Shown one piece after another: positions 8,861 through 16,957 of a DNA stretch of 62,129 nt (position 1 is its first letter; the number at the start of each line of letters is the position of its first letter). The stretch is from positions 1-62,129 of the forward strand of contig JAUYRJ010000012.1 of NCBI GenBank assembly GCA_030696845.1, written 5' to 3'. The notes beneath the pieces were generated by a model. That model was not told where the DNA came from. It ran no database searches and saw nothing but the letters and a program-made list of their open reading frames with translations. This DNA comes from Polynucleobacter sp. Lineage in GTDB: Bacteria; Pseudomonadota; Gammaproteobacteria; Burkholderiales; Burkholderiaceae. The position numbers and the translations under genes were made by a program.

Positions 8861-9285
8861 TACAGGAGGATTCTGGGCGGTTTAAATATACCGGGCAGGG
8901 ATGCGTTAGGCGGCGCCATTAGATTGGCCGCGCTACGATAGCTTAATACCGCATTCAATAAATACCGCAGTTCGGTCTTTCCTAAAACCATTGTCATCAG
9001 ACAACATGAAGCGCAATTACCGCACTCGTGGGCTCCACCATTCGTCGAGCTGAATTTACTCTCGTGGTGAGTCGAATCAGAGTGATGGAAATCAGCAGGC
9101 ATCGAATGGGCTTTTGTGGAAGCATGGCCAGCATGCCCATGCGCCGCAGATCCATTGGCAGCGCTAAGGTCAGTCATTAAGGGAGACTGGGTCTGATGGC
9201 AAGTAGAGTTGAGCGCCCACGCTTGGGAGCTGGAAAAGAAGAAAAAAAGAGTGGCTAAGATAGGCGCCAAAAATGAGTGCCGCAT
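8860..9285 (-). CDS. Small exported His/Cys-rich protein, probably copper-related
   Basis: A 141-residue protein with a signal peptide (SFLAPILATLFFFFSSSQAW). A histidine-rich stretch follows (AHGHAGHASTKAHSM, then HHSDSTHHESK) and a cysteine cluster (CGNCASCC). This layout resembles small DUF2946-type proteins of copper clusters. The ATG at 9285 was chosen because it begins the signal peptide; upstream in-frame codons run into the divergent gene's promoter. It is the first gene of the minus-strand copper cluster. The His and Cys residues suggest metal buffering in the periplasm; the exact role is unknown. Confidence 0.7.
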   Translation of the reverse strand: MRHSFLAPILATLFFFFSSSQAWALNSTCHQTQSPLMTDLSAANGSAAHGHAGHASTKAHSMPADFHHSDSTHHESKFSSTNGGAHECGNCASCCLMTMVLGKTELRYLLNAVLSYRSAANLMAPPNASLPGIFKPPRILL

Positions 9286-9293
9286 AAAGCCAT

Positions 9294-9313
9294 GGTAGCA
9301 GAAATCTGCTACC
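9294..9313. promoter_or_regulatory. Candidate copper-responsive operator between divergent genes
   Basis: GGTAGCAGA and TCTGCTACC form perfect 9-bp arms around AA. The element is nine bases upstream of the minus-strand start and 38 bases upstream of the DUF411 start, so one regulator could control both directions. It does not match the CueR or CopR consensus as I remember them. No regulator gene is adjacent. Confidence 0.5.
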
Positions 9314-9350
9314 CTTTTGCTTGTTACTACCGCCCCACCTAAAACCCACC

Positions 9351-9824
9351 ATGAAAACAGTTCACCCATTCCGGCGCAAGCTCCTATTGGGAATGCCCGC
9401 ATTAATGTTTCCCTTTGCTGGCGCATTTGCTAGTCAACCCAATGCGGTGATCGAGATTTGGAAGTCACCTACCTGCGGCTGCTGTAAAGACTGGCTCACC
9501 TACATGGAAAAAAATGGGTTTTCTGTTGGCGCCATCCATCCGACTGGAAATGCGGGTGCCCGCAAGGCCCTCGGTATCCCATTGAAGTTTGGCTCTTGCC
9601 ATACCGCCAAAATCAATGGCTATGCCATTGAGGGTCATGTGCCTGCGCAAGATGTGCGCCGGCTGCTAAAAGAAAAACCTGATGCCATCGGTCTGGCGGT
9701 TCCAGAAATGCCAATTGGTTCCCCCGGCATGGATGGCCCGGAATACAAAGGCCAAAAGGATCGCTATCAGGTCTTGCTCATTCAAAAGGATGGGAGTGCT
9801 ACGGTTTATCGGCAATACAATTAA
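9351..9824 (+). CDS. DUF411 metal-binding protein
   Basis: An exported 157-residue DUF411 protein, a family regularly found in copper-resistance clusters. The N-terminus is a basic signal (FRRKLLLG, then a hydrophobic stretch). The conserved opening of the mature domain is present (EIWKSPTCGCCKDW) with the CxCC cysteines, followed by GSCHTA and the GHVPAQDVRRLL helix typical of the family. The ATG at 9351 was preferred to an upstream in-frame TTG. It is transcribed divergently from the copper cluster. Confidence 0.88.
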   Translation: MKTVHPFRRKLLLGMPALMFPFAGAFASQPNAVIEIWKSPTCGCCKDWLTYMEKNGFSVGAIHPTGNAGARKALGIPLKFGSCHTAKINGYAIEGHVPAQDVRRLLKEKPDAIGLAVPEMPIGSPGMDGPEYKGQKDRYQVLLIQKDGSATVYRQYN

Positions 9825-9826
9825 GC

Positions 9827-10096
9827 ATGAAAATTTTTCTTTATTTACTGCTTTCCTTAGCTCCAATCGCGGTAGCCTATACCAAGGCGTTTGATGGTTC
9901 CCGCATTAAAGAGCCCCTAATTGTGGTTTCTTATCTGAGCATCATGCTCTGGTCTGTTTTATTTGCCACCATCACCCAGTCATTGACCGGCATTGAAATC
10001 AAGTATTCAGTGGCGGTATTCGCCTTAGCGCTGGGTTACGGCCACTTTCGCTTAATTCAGTTTCTAGCCCGTAGGCGTCGTAATCCCACTAAATAG
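9827..10096 (+). CDS. Small hypothetical membrane protein
   Basis: This 89-residue protein begins two bases after the DUF411 stop, so it is probably co-transcribed. It has three hydrophobic stretches (residues about 1-18, 32-50 and 58-75) and a basic C-terminus (RRRRNPTK) likely to be cytoplasmic. I recognise no family. Confidence 0.65.
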   Translation: MKIFLYLLLSLAPIAVAYTKAFDGSRIKEPLIVVSYLSIMLWSVLFATITQSLTGIEIKYSVAVFALALGYGHFRLIQFLARRRRNPTK

Positions 10097-10158
10097 CGTA
10101 TCCGTTATTTCCGTACCCGCTGCCGACTCCATTTATAAAATCAAAATAAAATGACGGG

Positions 10159-11136
10159 ATGGTAAATCGGGTCAGAAGGCAATTTTTAAAGCGGGTTCCA
10201 GGCGCGGCAATGCTGCTAGCGGCGCCTGTGCTCGCTTTGCAGTCGCAATTCAGCGATGCCTCAGCCGATGCATTTCGTACTATCGACCTGGATTGGGTAG
10301 ATCAGGAGCGCGATCGTTCCGTTCCTGTTCGCCTGTATACGCCTCTTAGCATGAATACCCCGGCCAGTACACCGCTGGTGATTTTCTCCCATGGCATTGG
10401 TGGCTCCCGCTTGGGCTACAGTTATCTGGGTACTTACTGGGCGAGCCATGGCTTTGCCAGTCTGCATGTTCAACACATTGGTAGCGATCGCTCCATTTGG
10501 TTTGGTAATCCATTTAATTTGGTATCCAGACTCCAAGAGGCGGCAAAAGAAAAGGAAGCGCTGGCTCGGGTACAAGACCTCCGCTTTGCATTAACGCGCT
10601 TACTAGACACCCCACTTGGTCAGATGATCGATCCAAGCAAAATCATTGCTGCTGGGCACTCGTATGGCGCAAATACTACCTTGCTCGCCTCCGGCGCCCG
10701 AGTCAGCCGCGATCATGTTCCAATTGATTTAAGTGACCCACGCATCTCCGCAGCGATTGTGATATCGGCGCCCCGCTTTTACGGGCAAGAGGCTTTGCCT
10801 TCCATTTTGCAGCCCATTCAAATTCCGACGCTCCACATTACGGCTACGGAAGATAATATTAATATTCCGGGTTACTACAGCGGCTACGAGGATCGCATCG
10901 CTATTTTTGAAGCGATCGGCAGTACTCGCAAGTCCTTAGCCGTGTTTGATGGAGGCTCCCATAGCATGTTTACCGATCGCACCAATACGGGCGGCGCGGT
11001 CTTAAATTACCAAGTTAAAGAGGCGACACAAGAACTCAGTGTGGACTTTATGGGTCAGATTTTGGCCAATCGCGAATCCACCCTAGAAGATTGGGCCCGG
11101 CGGCACGAATCAATCTTATCTAAAGTAGTCTCATAA
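10159..11136 (+). CDS. Tat-exported alpha/beta hydrolase
   Basis: A 325-residue hydrolase of the dienelactone hydrolase/chlorophyllase-like group. The N-terminus RRQFLKR with a following hydrophobic segment is a twin-arginine signal. The oxyanion region FSHGIGGSRLGYSYLG, the nucleophile elbow GHSYGA and the catalytic histidine in DGGSHSMF are all visible. The substrate is unknown; short-chain or aromatic esters are likely. It stands alone on the plus strand with a 60-base gap before it. Confidence 0.8.
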   Translation: MVNRVRRQFLKRVPGAAMLLAAPVLALQSQFSDASADAFRTIDLDWVDQERDRSVPVRLYTPLSMNTPASTPLVIFSHGIGGSRLGYSYLGTYWASHGFASLHVQHIGSDRSIWFGNPFNLVSRLQEAAKEKEALARVQDLRFALTRLLDTPLGQMIDPSKIIAAGHSYGANTTLLASGARVSRDHVPIDLSDPRISAAIVISAPRFYGQEALPSILQPIQIPTLHITATEDNINIPGYYSGYEDRIAIFEAIGSTRKSLAVFDGGSHSMFTDRTNTGGAVLNYQVKEATQELSVDFMGQILANRESTLEDWARRHESILSKVVS

Positions 11137-11191
11137 ATACTGGCGGCTTTTGGTCCGAGCAAAGTCGCATCAGATCCTGTACATTGCTCCT

Positions 11192-11839
11192 ATGACAACC
11201 GATAGCAAACCCTTTTGGATTCCCCTGTTTCCCCTGCAAACCGTGCTCTTTCCCGAGGGAATCATTGCACTCAAGATTTTTGAGGTGCGGTATCTCGATA
11301 TGATGAAGGCCTGCTTTAAAAATCAGGATTTCTTTGGCATCGTTGGCATTGAGGCGGGCTCAGAAATCCGCTCGCCAAATAATCCCGAGATGCTACTCTC
11401 TCAATTTGGCACGCTCGCCAAAATTATTGAGTTCGATCCGATTCAGCCTGCGCTCTATATGACGCGCTCCGTAGGTCATGAGCGCTTCACATTACTCCAA
11501 TCCCGCTGCGAAAAAAATGGTCTGTGGATGGGCGAGGTTAAGCTGATGTCGGCAGACCCCAAGACCCCCATTCCTACTGAATTAAATGATGCCGCGCTCC
11601 TACTATCGGAAATTATTCACTCTGTGCAAAAGCAGGGGCTCAATGAGAATCAATTGCCGTTTCAGGAACCTTACCGCTTAGATGATTGCGCTTGGGTTTC
11701 TAATCGCCTAGCTGAAATTCTGCCGCTCTCGGTTTCGCAAAAAAATCACCTACTCATGCAAGAAAACCCCCGGCTCCGTTTGGATTTAATCAATGAGTTA
11801 CTGGAAGACGGCGTGGATCTCAACTCCACATTTCATTAG
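11192..11839 (+). CDS. LON substrate-binding domain protein (peptidase S16 N-terminal domain)
   Basis: A 215-residue stand-alone LON N-terminal domain without the ATPase or protease parts of Lon. The typical start IPLFPLQTVLFPEG is followed by IFEVRYLDMM and FGIVGIEAG. The ATG at 11192 is preferred to an upstream TTG because it begins right before the domain. Such proteins are common in beta-proteobacteria; their function is not established. Confidence 0.85.
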   Translation: MTTDSKPFWIPLFPLQTVLFPEGIIALKIFEVRYLDMMKACFKNQDFFGIVGIEAGSEIRSPNNPEMLLSQFGTLAKIIEFDPIQPALYMTRSVGHERFTLLQSRCEKNGLWMGEVKLMSADPKTPIPTELNDAALLLSEIIHSVQKQGLNENQLPFQEPYRLDDCAWVSNRLAEILPLSVSQKNHLLMQENPRLRLDLINELLEDGVDLNSTFH

Positions 11840-11872
11840 CAAAGCTACTGAAATAGTGAATAAGCCAATCTA

Positions 11873-12751
11873 GTGATCAACGCACTGATTCAAAACACGA
11901 TTCGTCAACTGGTTGGTGGGGGCGGCCCTCCTACCGCCTTCCTGACTCCTGCCGGCGATCCAGGCATTCTTGGTCCGGATTCCATGCCGTGGGATGTGCA
12001 TGCGGATTTTATTTCGATGATGATTGGTGGCATTTCTTCCTTGGTCTTGCAGGCGCTCCACCCGGGTGCTCTTGCGGGTGTATGGGATCACTCCAGCTTT
12101 CGTCGTGATTTACAAGGCAGGCTTGGCAGAACAGCTTACTTTATCGCCGCCACCACCTATGGCCCTACAACAATGGCTAATGAGATGATCGACAAAGTCA
12201 ATCGCATTCATGGGCACATTACAGGCCTTGATGAGTTCGGCAGGCCCTACTCAGCGACTGATCCGCATTTACTGAACTGGGTTCATCTGACTGAAACGAC
12301 CAGCTTTATGCGCTCGTACTTGAGCTACCGCAACCCCGAACTCCCTCCCGCCGAGATCGACCGTTACTTTGCAGAAATGACCCTCATCGGCAATCGACTG
12401 GGCGCCACCTCGCTACCCAATACCTTGGCCGCTAGCGAAAAGGCGATTGAAGCGTATTTTTCCGAACTGCATTTTGGCGAGCGCGCTCAAACCATCATTG
12501 CACTACTCGACGCATTCCCAAGCAGCCTTAGCTCACGTCCGTTTGTGAAGCTAATTAGCCGCGCTGGCTTTCTGAATCTACCCGACTGGGCTTTTGCCAA
12601 GATTGGCCGCACGCCCCCTTCCCGTTTAGAACGAATAGCGGTTAGGTCTTCTGTCAATGCGATCGCTAAGCCGGTTCGTGAAGCACTCAAGAATGGGGTG
12701 GCCGCCCATTCGTATCGCCGAATTTATGGATTTAACCCAATCAGGAAATAA
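11873..12751 (+). CDS. Oxygenase MpaB family protein (DUF2236)
   Basis: A 292-residue DUF2236 protein starting with GTG. The family motif ALHPGALAGVWDHSSF and later HLTETTSFM supply the conserved histidines thought to bind haem in this latex-oxygenase-related family. The stop is four bases before the glutathione peroxidase start, so the two genes are likely co-transcribed. The natural substrate is unknown. Confidence 0.85.
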   Translation: MINALIQNTIRQLVGGGGPPTAFLTPAGDPGILGPDSMPWDVHADFISMMIGGISSLVLQALHPGALAGVWDHSSFRRDLQGRLGRTAYFIAATTYGPTTMANEMIDKVNRIHGHITGLDEFGRPYSATDPHLLNWVHLTETTSFMRSYLSYRNPELPPAEIDRYFAEMTLIGNRLGATSLPNTLAASEKAIEAYFSELHFGERAQTIIALLDAFPSSLSSRPFVKLISRAGFLNLPDWAFAKIGRTPPSRLERIAVRSSVNAIAKPVREALKNGVAAHSYRRIYGFNPIRK

Positions 12752-12755
12752 CACG

Positions 12756-13241
12756 ATGCTACCCAATATTGAATTAAAGCGACTAAACGGCAAAACCGAA
12801 CATACCCACGACTACATTGGCAAGGTGCTACTGATCGTCAATGTGGCTAGCTATTGCGGCTTTACAGGTCAATATGCTGGTCTTCAAAAACTCTATACGG
12901 ATTTTCAAGCGGAGGGATTTGAGATACTTGCCTTTCCCTGCAATCAGTTTGGGGCGCAGGAACCTGGCACCGCAGAAGAGATTCTGCAATTTTGCAGTAG
13001 CCGTTATGCAGTGGATTTCCCCCTATTTGAGAAGACGGATGTGAACGGCAGCCAAACCCATCCACTATTTGAATTCTTAAAGCATGCGGCGCCCGGCATT
13101 TTAGGTACCGAGGCCATTAAATGGAACTTCACCAAATTCTTAGTCGACCGCAAAGGGCAAGTTGTTCGTCGCTACGGCTCAGCAGATGATCCAGCTAGCA
13201 TCACCGGCGACCTTAAAAAAGCCTTGGCCGAGCCCGGCTAA
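12756..13241 (+). CDS. Glutathione peroxidase (cysteine type)
   Basis: A 161-residue thiol peroxidase that reduces hydroperoxides. The active site NVASYCGFTGQY has a normal TGC cysteine, not selenocysteine. The rest of the tetrad is in FPCNQFG (Gln) and KWNFTKF (Trp, Asn). The start at 12756 is preceded by AGGA at 12743 and begins the fold properly; in-frame codons further upstream lie inside the MpaB-like gene. It is probably co-transcribed with that gene and may protect against lipid peroxides in a phototroph. Confidence 0.92.
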   Translation: MLPNIELKRLNGKTEHTHDYIGKVLLIVNVASYCGFTGQYAGLQKLYTDFQAEGFEILAFPCNQFGAQEPGTAEEILQFCSSRYAVDFPLFEKTDVNGSQTHPLFEFLKHAAPGILGTEAIKWNFTKFLVDRKGQVVRRYGSADDPASITGDLKKALAEPG

Positions 13242-13305
13242 TAAGATCACTGGTCTTATGGTTTTAAGTTGTGCTGCAAAACAGCAATTTTGAGCGTATA
13301 GTTGT

Positions 13306-13325
13306 TTTAAGGGTTTTCCCTTAAA
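13306..13325. terminator. Hairpin after the glutathione peroxidase gene
   Basis: TTTAAGGG and CCCTTAAA pair perfectly across a TTTT loop. A smaller hairpin, TGCTG-CAAAA-CAGCA followed by ATTTT, lies at about 13272-13290. Neither has a strong T-run, so termination is likely but weak. Confidence 0.4.
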
Positions 13326-13355
13326 TTGCTGTTTAACTCTGATAGAAAGCACATC

Positions 13356-13451
13356 ATGAAACAATTTATCGCTACGCTGACAATGGTGTTCACTGCGCTT
13401 TTGGCAGGCAGAAGTGCATTTCTTCGCTACAAAGCCGCAAAAATCCGTTAA
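13356..13451 (+). CDS. Possible 31-residue small exported or membrane protein
   Basis: An ATG-started frame with a basic start (MKQFIA), one hydrophobic stretch (TLTMVFTALLAG) and a basic tail (RYKAAKIR). It ends 19 bases before the fasciclin-domain gene. AGAAAG is the only ribosome-site-like sequence. It could be a small single-span protein or chance. Confidence 0.35.
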   Translation: MKQFIATLTMVFTALLAGRSAFLRYKAAKIR

Positions 13452-13470
13452 GTCACATTAGACGAATCCC

Positions 13471-13917
13471 GTGACTACTACCGCCAAACCCGATGACCAA
13501 ACGCTGGAGTTAGCCTCTGACCAGATAAAACAGGATGGTTATTTGGGTCTTGGCAATATCGCAGAAACACTGGAAGCCATCAGCTCGGTCAGTCTTTTTC
13601 TGAATCTACTAAAAGAAAAATCGTGTTTGGCGCAATTTCGCACTCACCGAGTACAAACTCTATTTGCACCGACAAACGAGGCCATCACAAAACTCGGTCT
13701 CAAGAAGCAACAGTTACTAGAACAGTCCAGTGAGGTCTTCGCTGCATTACTTGAGCAACTCAGCAGCACGCAATTCCTGCTGATGGGCGGACGTTCACCC
13801 CAGGAACCTGAATCGATGCCTGCAGCAAGCAAACACATTCGCATTCAAAATATTCCCGCAAGCAACGGGGTAATTCATATTATTGATAATCTCAAATCAA
13901 TTCGGATTGGCGTGTAA
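13471..13917 (+). CDS. Fasciclin-domain protein
   Basis: A 148-residue single fasciclin (FAS1) domain starting with GTG. The two conserved blocks are seen: TLFAPTNEAITKL (H1-like) and the C-terminal ASNGVIHIIDNL (H2-like). There is no signal peptide with this start, which is unusual for the family. Bacterial FAS1 proteins often accompany oxidative or envelope stress genes, which fits the neighbourhood. The function is unknown. Confidence 0.8.
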   Translation: MTTTAKPDDQTLELASDQIKQDGYLGLGNIAETLEAISSVSLFLNLLKEKSCLAQFRTHRVQTLFAPTNEAITKLGLKKQQLLEQSSEVFAALLEQLSSTQFLLMGGRSPQEPESMPAASKHIRIQNIPASNGVIHIIDNLKSIRIGV

Positions 13918-13923
13918 ATTCCT

Positions 13924-14265
13924 ATGCCATCACTAAACATCCATCTCGCCTCATTAGCATTACTAACTGCAGTCTCTTCCAATGCGGCATTTGCACAAAA
14001 CACTCCAGCCAAAAAAGAGGCTTACGCGCAGCAGTGCGTGCAGCAGCAACGCTCGATTCATCAAGGCATGAATGACAAAGCGAGTGACACTAATTTCAAA
14101 CCCTATTGCAGTTGTGTCGCAAGCGCTTTAGAAAAACGCCTCACGCCTGAGCAATTTCAATCGCTTGGCGATCAAATGAATGGGGCTAAACCATCCTGGC
14201 TAAAGCAAGCCGAGATGCAGGCGGGTCGCTCTTGCATGACGCAAGAGCCTAAATTGCAAGTTTAG
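13924..14265 (+). CDS. Exported hypothetical protein with a cysteine motif
   Basis: A 113-residue secreted protein: signal peptide to about AFAQ, then a helical domain with cysteines at QQCVQQ, YCSCVAS and RSCMT that probably form disulfides. It begins six bases after the fasciclin stop and is probably co-transcribed with it. I do not recognise a named family. Confidence 0.7.
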   Translation: MPSLNIHLASLALLTAVSSNAAFAQNTPAKKEAYAQQCVQQQRSIHQGMNDKASDTNFKPYCSCVASALEKRLTPEQFQSLGDQMNGAKPSWLKQAEMQAGRSCMTQEPKLQV

Positions 14266-14453
14266 TTCTTGTTTTGAGGTGTGTTCTGATTACGCGCATC
14301 ATTGCCGCCAGAAGAGGGATTTGACTCTGGGCTTGACTTCAGTGGGGCATGACTCATTTTGCTGCCATCCCATTTTTGCCCACACCAGCACTCCCCTTCT
14401 GCATTAATAATGCATACTCCGGAACCACAGCACCGCTTGTCTGGATCACTCAT
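14262..14453 (-). CDS. Small cysteine-rich protein
   Basis: A 63-residue protein whose first half holds the cysteine pattern CCGSGVCIINAEGECWCGQ and whose second half is polar and low-complexity. The spacing CC-x4-C-x7-C-x-C suggests metal binding, or an iron-sulfur or zinc knuckle. Its stop overlaps the stop of the plus-strand neighbour by four bases. The function is unknown. Confidence 0.65.
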   Translation of the reverse strand: MSDPDKRCCGSGVCIINAEGECWCGQKWDGSKMSHAPLKSSPESNPSSGGNDARNQNTPQNKN

Positions 14454-14480
14454 TTTATTACCCCATTTTAAAAAAACCTG

Positions 14481-15485
14481 ATGTCAACGATTCTACCTAC
14501 AAAGTCAAAACACGTTCACCTTGCTATTGTCGGTGCTGGTCTTGCGGGGCTGAGCTGCGCAACCGTACTCGGCCACGCTGGGGTCAAGGTGGAACTGCTG
14601 GAAAAAAGTCGCGGCGTAGCCGGAAGGATGAGTACGCGCAGGGAAAGCGACTGGCAATGCGATCATGGCGCACGCTATTTCACAGCGCGTGACCCCGACT
14701 TTCAAACGCAATTGCGGCAATGGGAAAAAGATAGTGTTGCTTCTCTCTGGAATACACCCATTGGGATATATGAGAACAGTCAATGGCTGGCTAGTCCATC
14801 GCGTGACTTACGCTATGTGGGTGCGCCGCGCATGACTGCGCCTGCCCAGCACTTAGCCAAATCACTAACTGTTAACAGTAGTCACACCATTACTCACATC
14901 AACCATGTCGAGGGGCGATGGCATCTTACTACGGAAGAACATGGCTACCTCGCCCTCAAACCCGACTGGCTAGTGATCGCAACGCCAGCCCCTCAAGCAT
15001 TGCAACTGACTCAATCCATCAGCCCTGCTATCCGCATGCTACATGATCAATCCAAAACCCAAGGGTGCTGGACCATGATGCTGCGCTTTGATCGTCCAAT
15101 ATCAATGCCATTTGAGGCTGCCTTTATTAATGAAGGCATCTTAAGTTGGATTGCCCGCAATAATGCAAAACCCTTGCGTGATGGCCCTGAAGTTTGGGTA
15201 ATTCATGGGCAAAGCCAATGGAGCGAGGAGCACATGGATATCGCGCCAGAGATCATTGCACCCAAAATGATTGCGGCATTTATGGAGTTAGGCGGCCCGA
15301 TGCCAGCCGACTACCGCATTCATCGCTGGCGTTACGCTAGCAGCGACCCCCACTTTCAGCCTGGCTTTCATATTGAGCCCAATCATAAACTGGGGTTTTG
15401 TGGCGACTGGCTACACGGAGGCCGAGTGGAAGGAGCCTGGCTCAGTGGTAAAAAACTCGCCGAGGCTATTTTGCTCAAAATGTAA
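14481..15485 (+). CDS. Renalase-like FAD-dependent amine oxidase/dehydrogenase
   Basis: A 334-residue flavoprotein. The N-terminal Rossmann motif is GAGLAGLSCATVLGHAG, and the family's second block LLEKSRGVAGRMSTRR and QCDHGARYFTARD are clear. The C-terminus CGDWLHGGRVEGAWLSGK matches the FAD-binding end of renalase-type enzymes. In other beta-proteobacteria, as I recall, such genes are found with cryptochromes and light or singlet-oxygen regulated genes; a DASH cryptochrome lies 1.5 kb away. Confidence 0.85.
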   Translation: MSTILPTKSKHVHLAIVGAGLAGLSCATVLGHAGVKVELLEKSRGVAGRMSTRRESDWQCDHGARYFTARDPDFQTQLRQWEKDSVASLWNTPIGIYENSQWLASPSRDLRYVGAPRMTAPAQHLAKSLTVNSSHTITHINHVEGRWHLTTEEHGYLALKPDWLVIATPAPQALQLTQSISPAIRMLHDQSKTQGCWTMMLRFDRPISMPFEAAFINEGILSWIARNNAKPLRDGPEVWVIHGQSQWSEEHMDIAPEIIAPKMIAAFMELGGPMPADYRIHRWRYASSDPHFQPGFHIEPNHKLGFCGDWLHGGRVEGAWLSGKKLAEAILLKM

Positions 15486-15503
15486 ATTAGATCAGCAATG
15501 CAG

Positions 15504-15953
15504 CTATTTAGTCTTCTTTGCCTTGTATTCGTTAATGCTTTCTTTCAGGTCCGTATATTCTTCGCAACCAAAAAAACAGGCTTTATTTAATCTGGCCAGC
15601 ATTGATTCCGCACCCGGTAAATCATTCTTCATCAAAAAGAGTTCGCCATAGTATTCCAATGCGCCGCGGTGTTTGGGATCAAGCCGCAAAGCAGCCTGAT
15701 AGTGTTTTTCAGCACCCACTAAATCCGGTGGCGACTTTTTACGCAAGCTATAACCCAATACATTATTCCAATCAGCAGAGTTCACCTCGTTGACTTCACG
15801 CAACTGCGTGACCGCTTTATCGTACTGTTTAGCTTTGATACTCGCCTCGACTTCCGCATACCAACTGGGAGCCGAGCTAGGGGCGGTCGTATCCGCAGCG
15901 TAAAGACCCATCGTAGCGAAACTCAGTAGTAGTGCTATGGCGTACTTTTTCAT
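15504..15953 (-). CDS. Exported tetratricopeptide-repeat protein
   Basis: A 149-residue periplasmic protein: signal peptide (to about LYAAD), then TPR-like helices (AKQYDKAVTQLREVNEVN and HYQAALRLDPKHRGALEYYG) and a C-terminal region with a cysteine pair (KACFFGCEEY). It probably binds a partner protein in the envelope. It converges with the flavoprotein gene. Confidence 0.8.
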   Translation of the reverse strand: MKKYAIALLLSFATMGLYAADTTAPSSAPSWYAEVEASIKAKQYDKAVTQLREVNEVNSADWNNVLGYSLRKKSPPDLVGAEKHYQAALRLDPKHRGALEYYGELFLMKNDLPGAESMLARLNKACFFGCEEYTDLKESINEYKAKKTK

Positions 15954-16042
15954 GGTCGATCAACCTTGTTTGGGTGGTAGCCCATCCTTTATACCGCTAA
16001 TTCCGAAATGCTACAGCACGCTATTTTGGTTATAGTCTGACT

Positions 16043-16957
16043 GTGAAAGCCTTCTACACCGATCATTTTGTCTTACCCCTGCCGGAAGGCCATCGCTTTC
16101 CGATGCAAAAGTACCGCATGCTACGTGCGGCGATCTCCGCCATCCCTGCAATTGAACTGCATGAGGCCCCTGCTGCCAGCGACACCCAACTGCTGTATGC
16201 ACACGATCCCAGCTATATTCAGAAGGTACTTTTAGGTCAATTAAGCCCTCAAGAGCAACGCGATATCGGGTTTCCGTGGAGCAAGCGCATGGTGGAGCGT
16301 TCGCGGCGCTCTGCTGGCGCAACCATAGCAGCCTGTGAGGCCGCACTGGTGGATGGGGTTGCCGTTAATCTCGCCGGCGGCACCCACCATGCCTACCGTA
16401 ATCAGGGTAGCGGTTTTTGCGTATTTAACGATGCGGCGATTGCAGCGCGGACCTTACAAAAAACCTGTGGTGCTCAGTTTCGGGTGGCGATTGTCGATCT
16501 CGACGTGCATCAAGGCAACGGAACCGCTGCGATCTTAAAACAGGATGAGCGGATCTTCACGCTTTCCCTTCATGGTGAAAACAATTACCCTTTTGATAAA
16601 GAGTCTAGCGATTTGGATGTTGCCCTGCCGGACGGCTGTGGCGATACGCATTACCTAAATGCCCTTGAAAGGGCACTCATACAACTTCAAGATCAATTTA
16701 ATCCGCAATTCATCATCTACCTTGCTGGTGCCGACCCTCATGAAAATGACCGCCTAGGGAAACTGCGCCTCAGCAAAGCGGGAATGCTCGCGCGAGATCA
16801 GATGGTATATGCCTTTGCACAAAACCAATCCGCGCCGGTTGCGATTGCGATGGCTGGCGGGTATGGCAAAGACATTGAATTAACCGTTGAAATTCATGCG
16901 CAGACCATTGAAGCGGCCTTATGCCTTGATCAGCGCGATAGCCACATCGCACGGTAA
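16043..16957 (+). CDS. Histone-deacetylase-family (acetoin utilisation type) amidohydrolase
   Basis: A 304-residue HDAC-like zinc hydrolase starting with GTG. Conserved blocks are GGTHHAYRNQGSGFCVFND (tandem histidines), the zinc ligands in DLDVHQGNGT, and GADPHENDRLGKL with the last aspartate. Bacterial members deacetylate small amines or acetylated proteins; the substrate is not evident. Its 3' end overlaps the cryptochrome gene by 28 bases on the opposite strand. Confidence 0.9.
   Translation: MKAFYTDHFVLPLPEGHRFPMQKYRMLRAAISAIPAIELHEAPAASDTQLLYAHDPSYIQKVLLGQLSPQEQRDIGFPWSKRMVERSRRSAGATIAACEAALVDGVAVNLAGGTHHAYRNQGSGFCVFNDAAIAARTLQKTCGAQFRVAIVDLDVHQGNGTAAILKQDERIFTLSLHGENNYPFDKESSDLDVALPDGCGDTHYLNALERALIQLQDQFNPQFIIYLAGADPHENDRLGKLRLSKAGMLARDQMVYAFAQNQSAPVAIAMAGGYGKDIELTVEIHAQTIEAALCLDQRDSHIAR

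Noticed and set aside
12756..13241. Glutathione peroxidase as a selenoprotein, given SelD in the window
   Set aside because: The active-site codon is TGC (cysteine) and no TGA or SECIS-like hairpin is present.
13356..13451. A longer conserved gene containing the 31-residue frame
   Set aside because: It stops at 13449-13451 and the fasciclin gene starts separately with GTG; no shared domain extends across.
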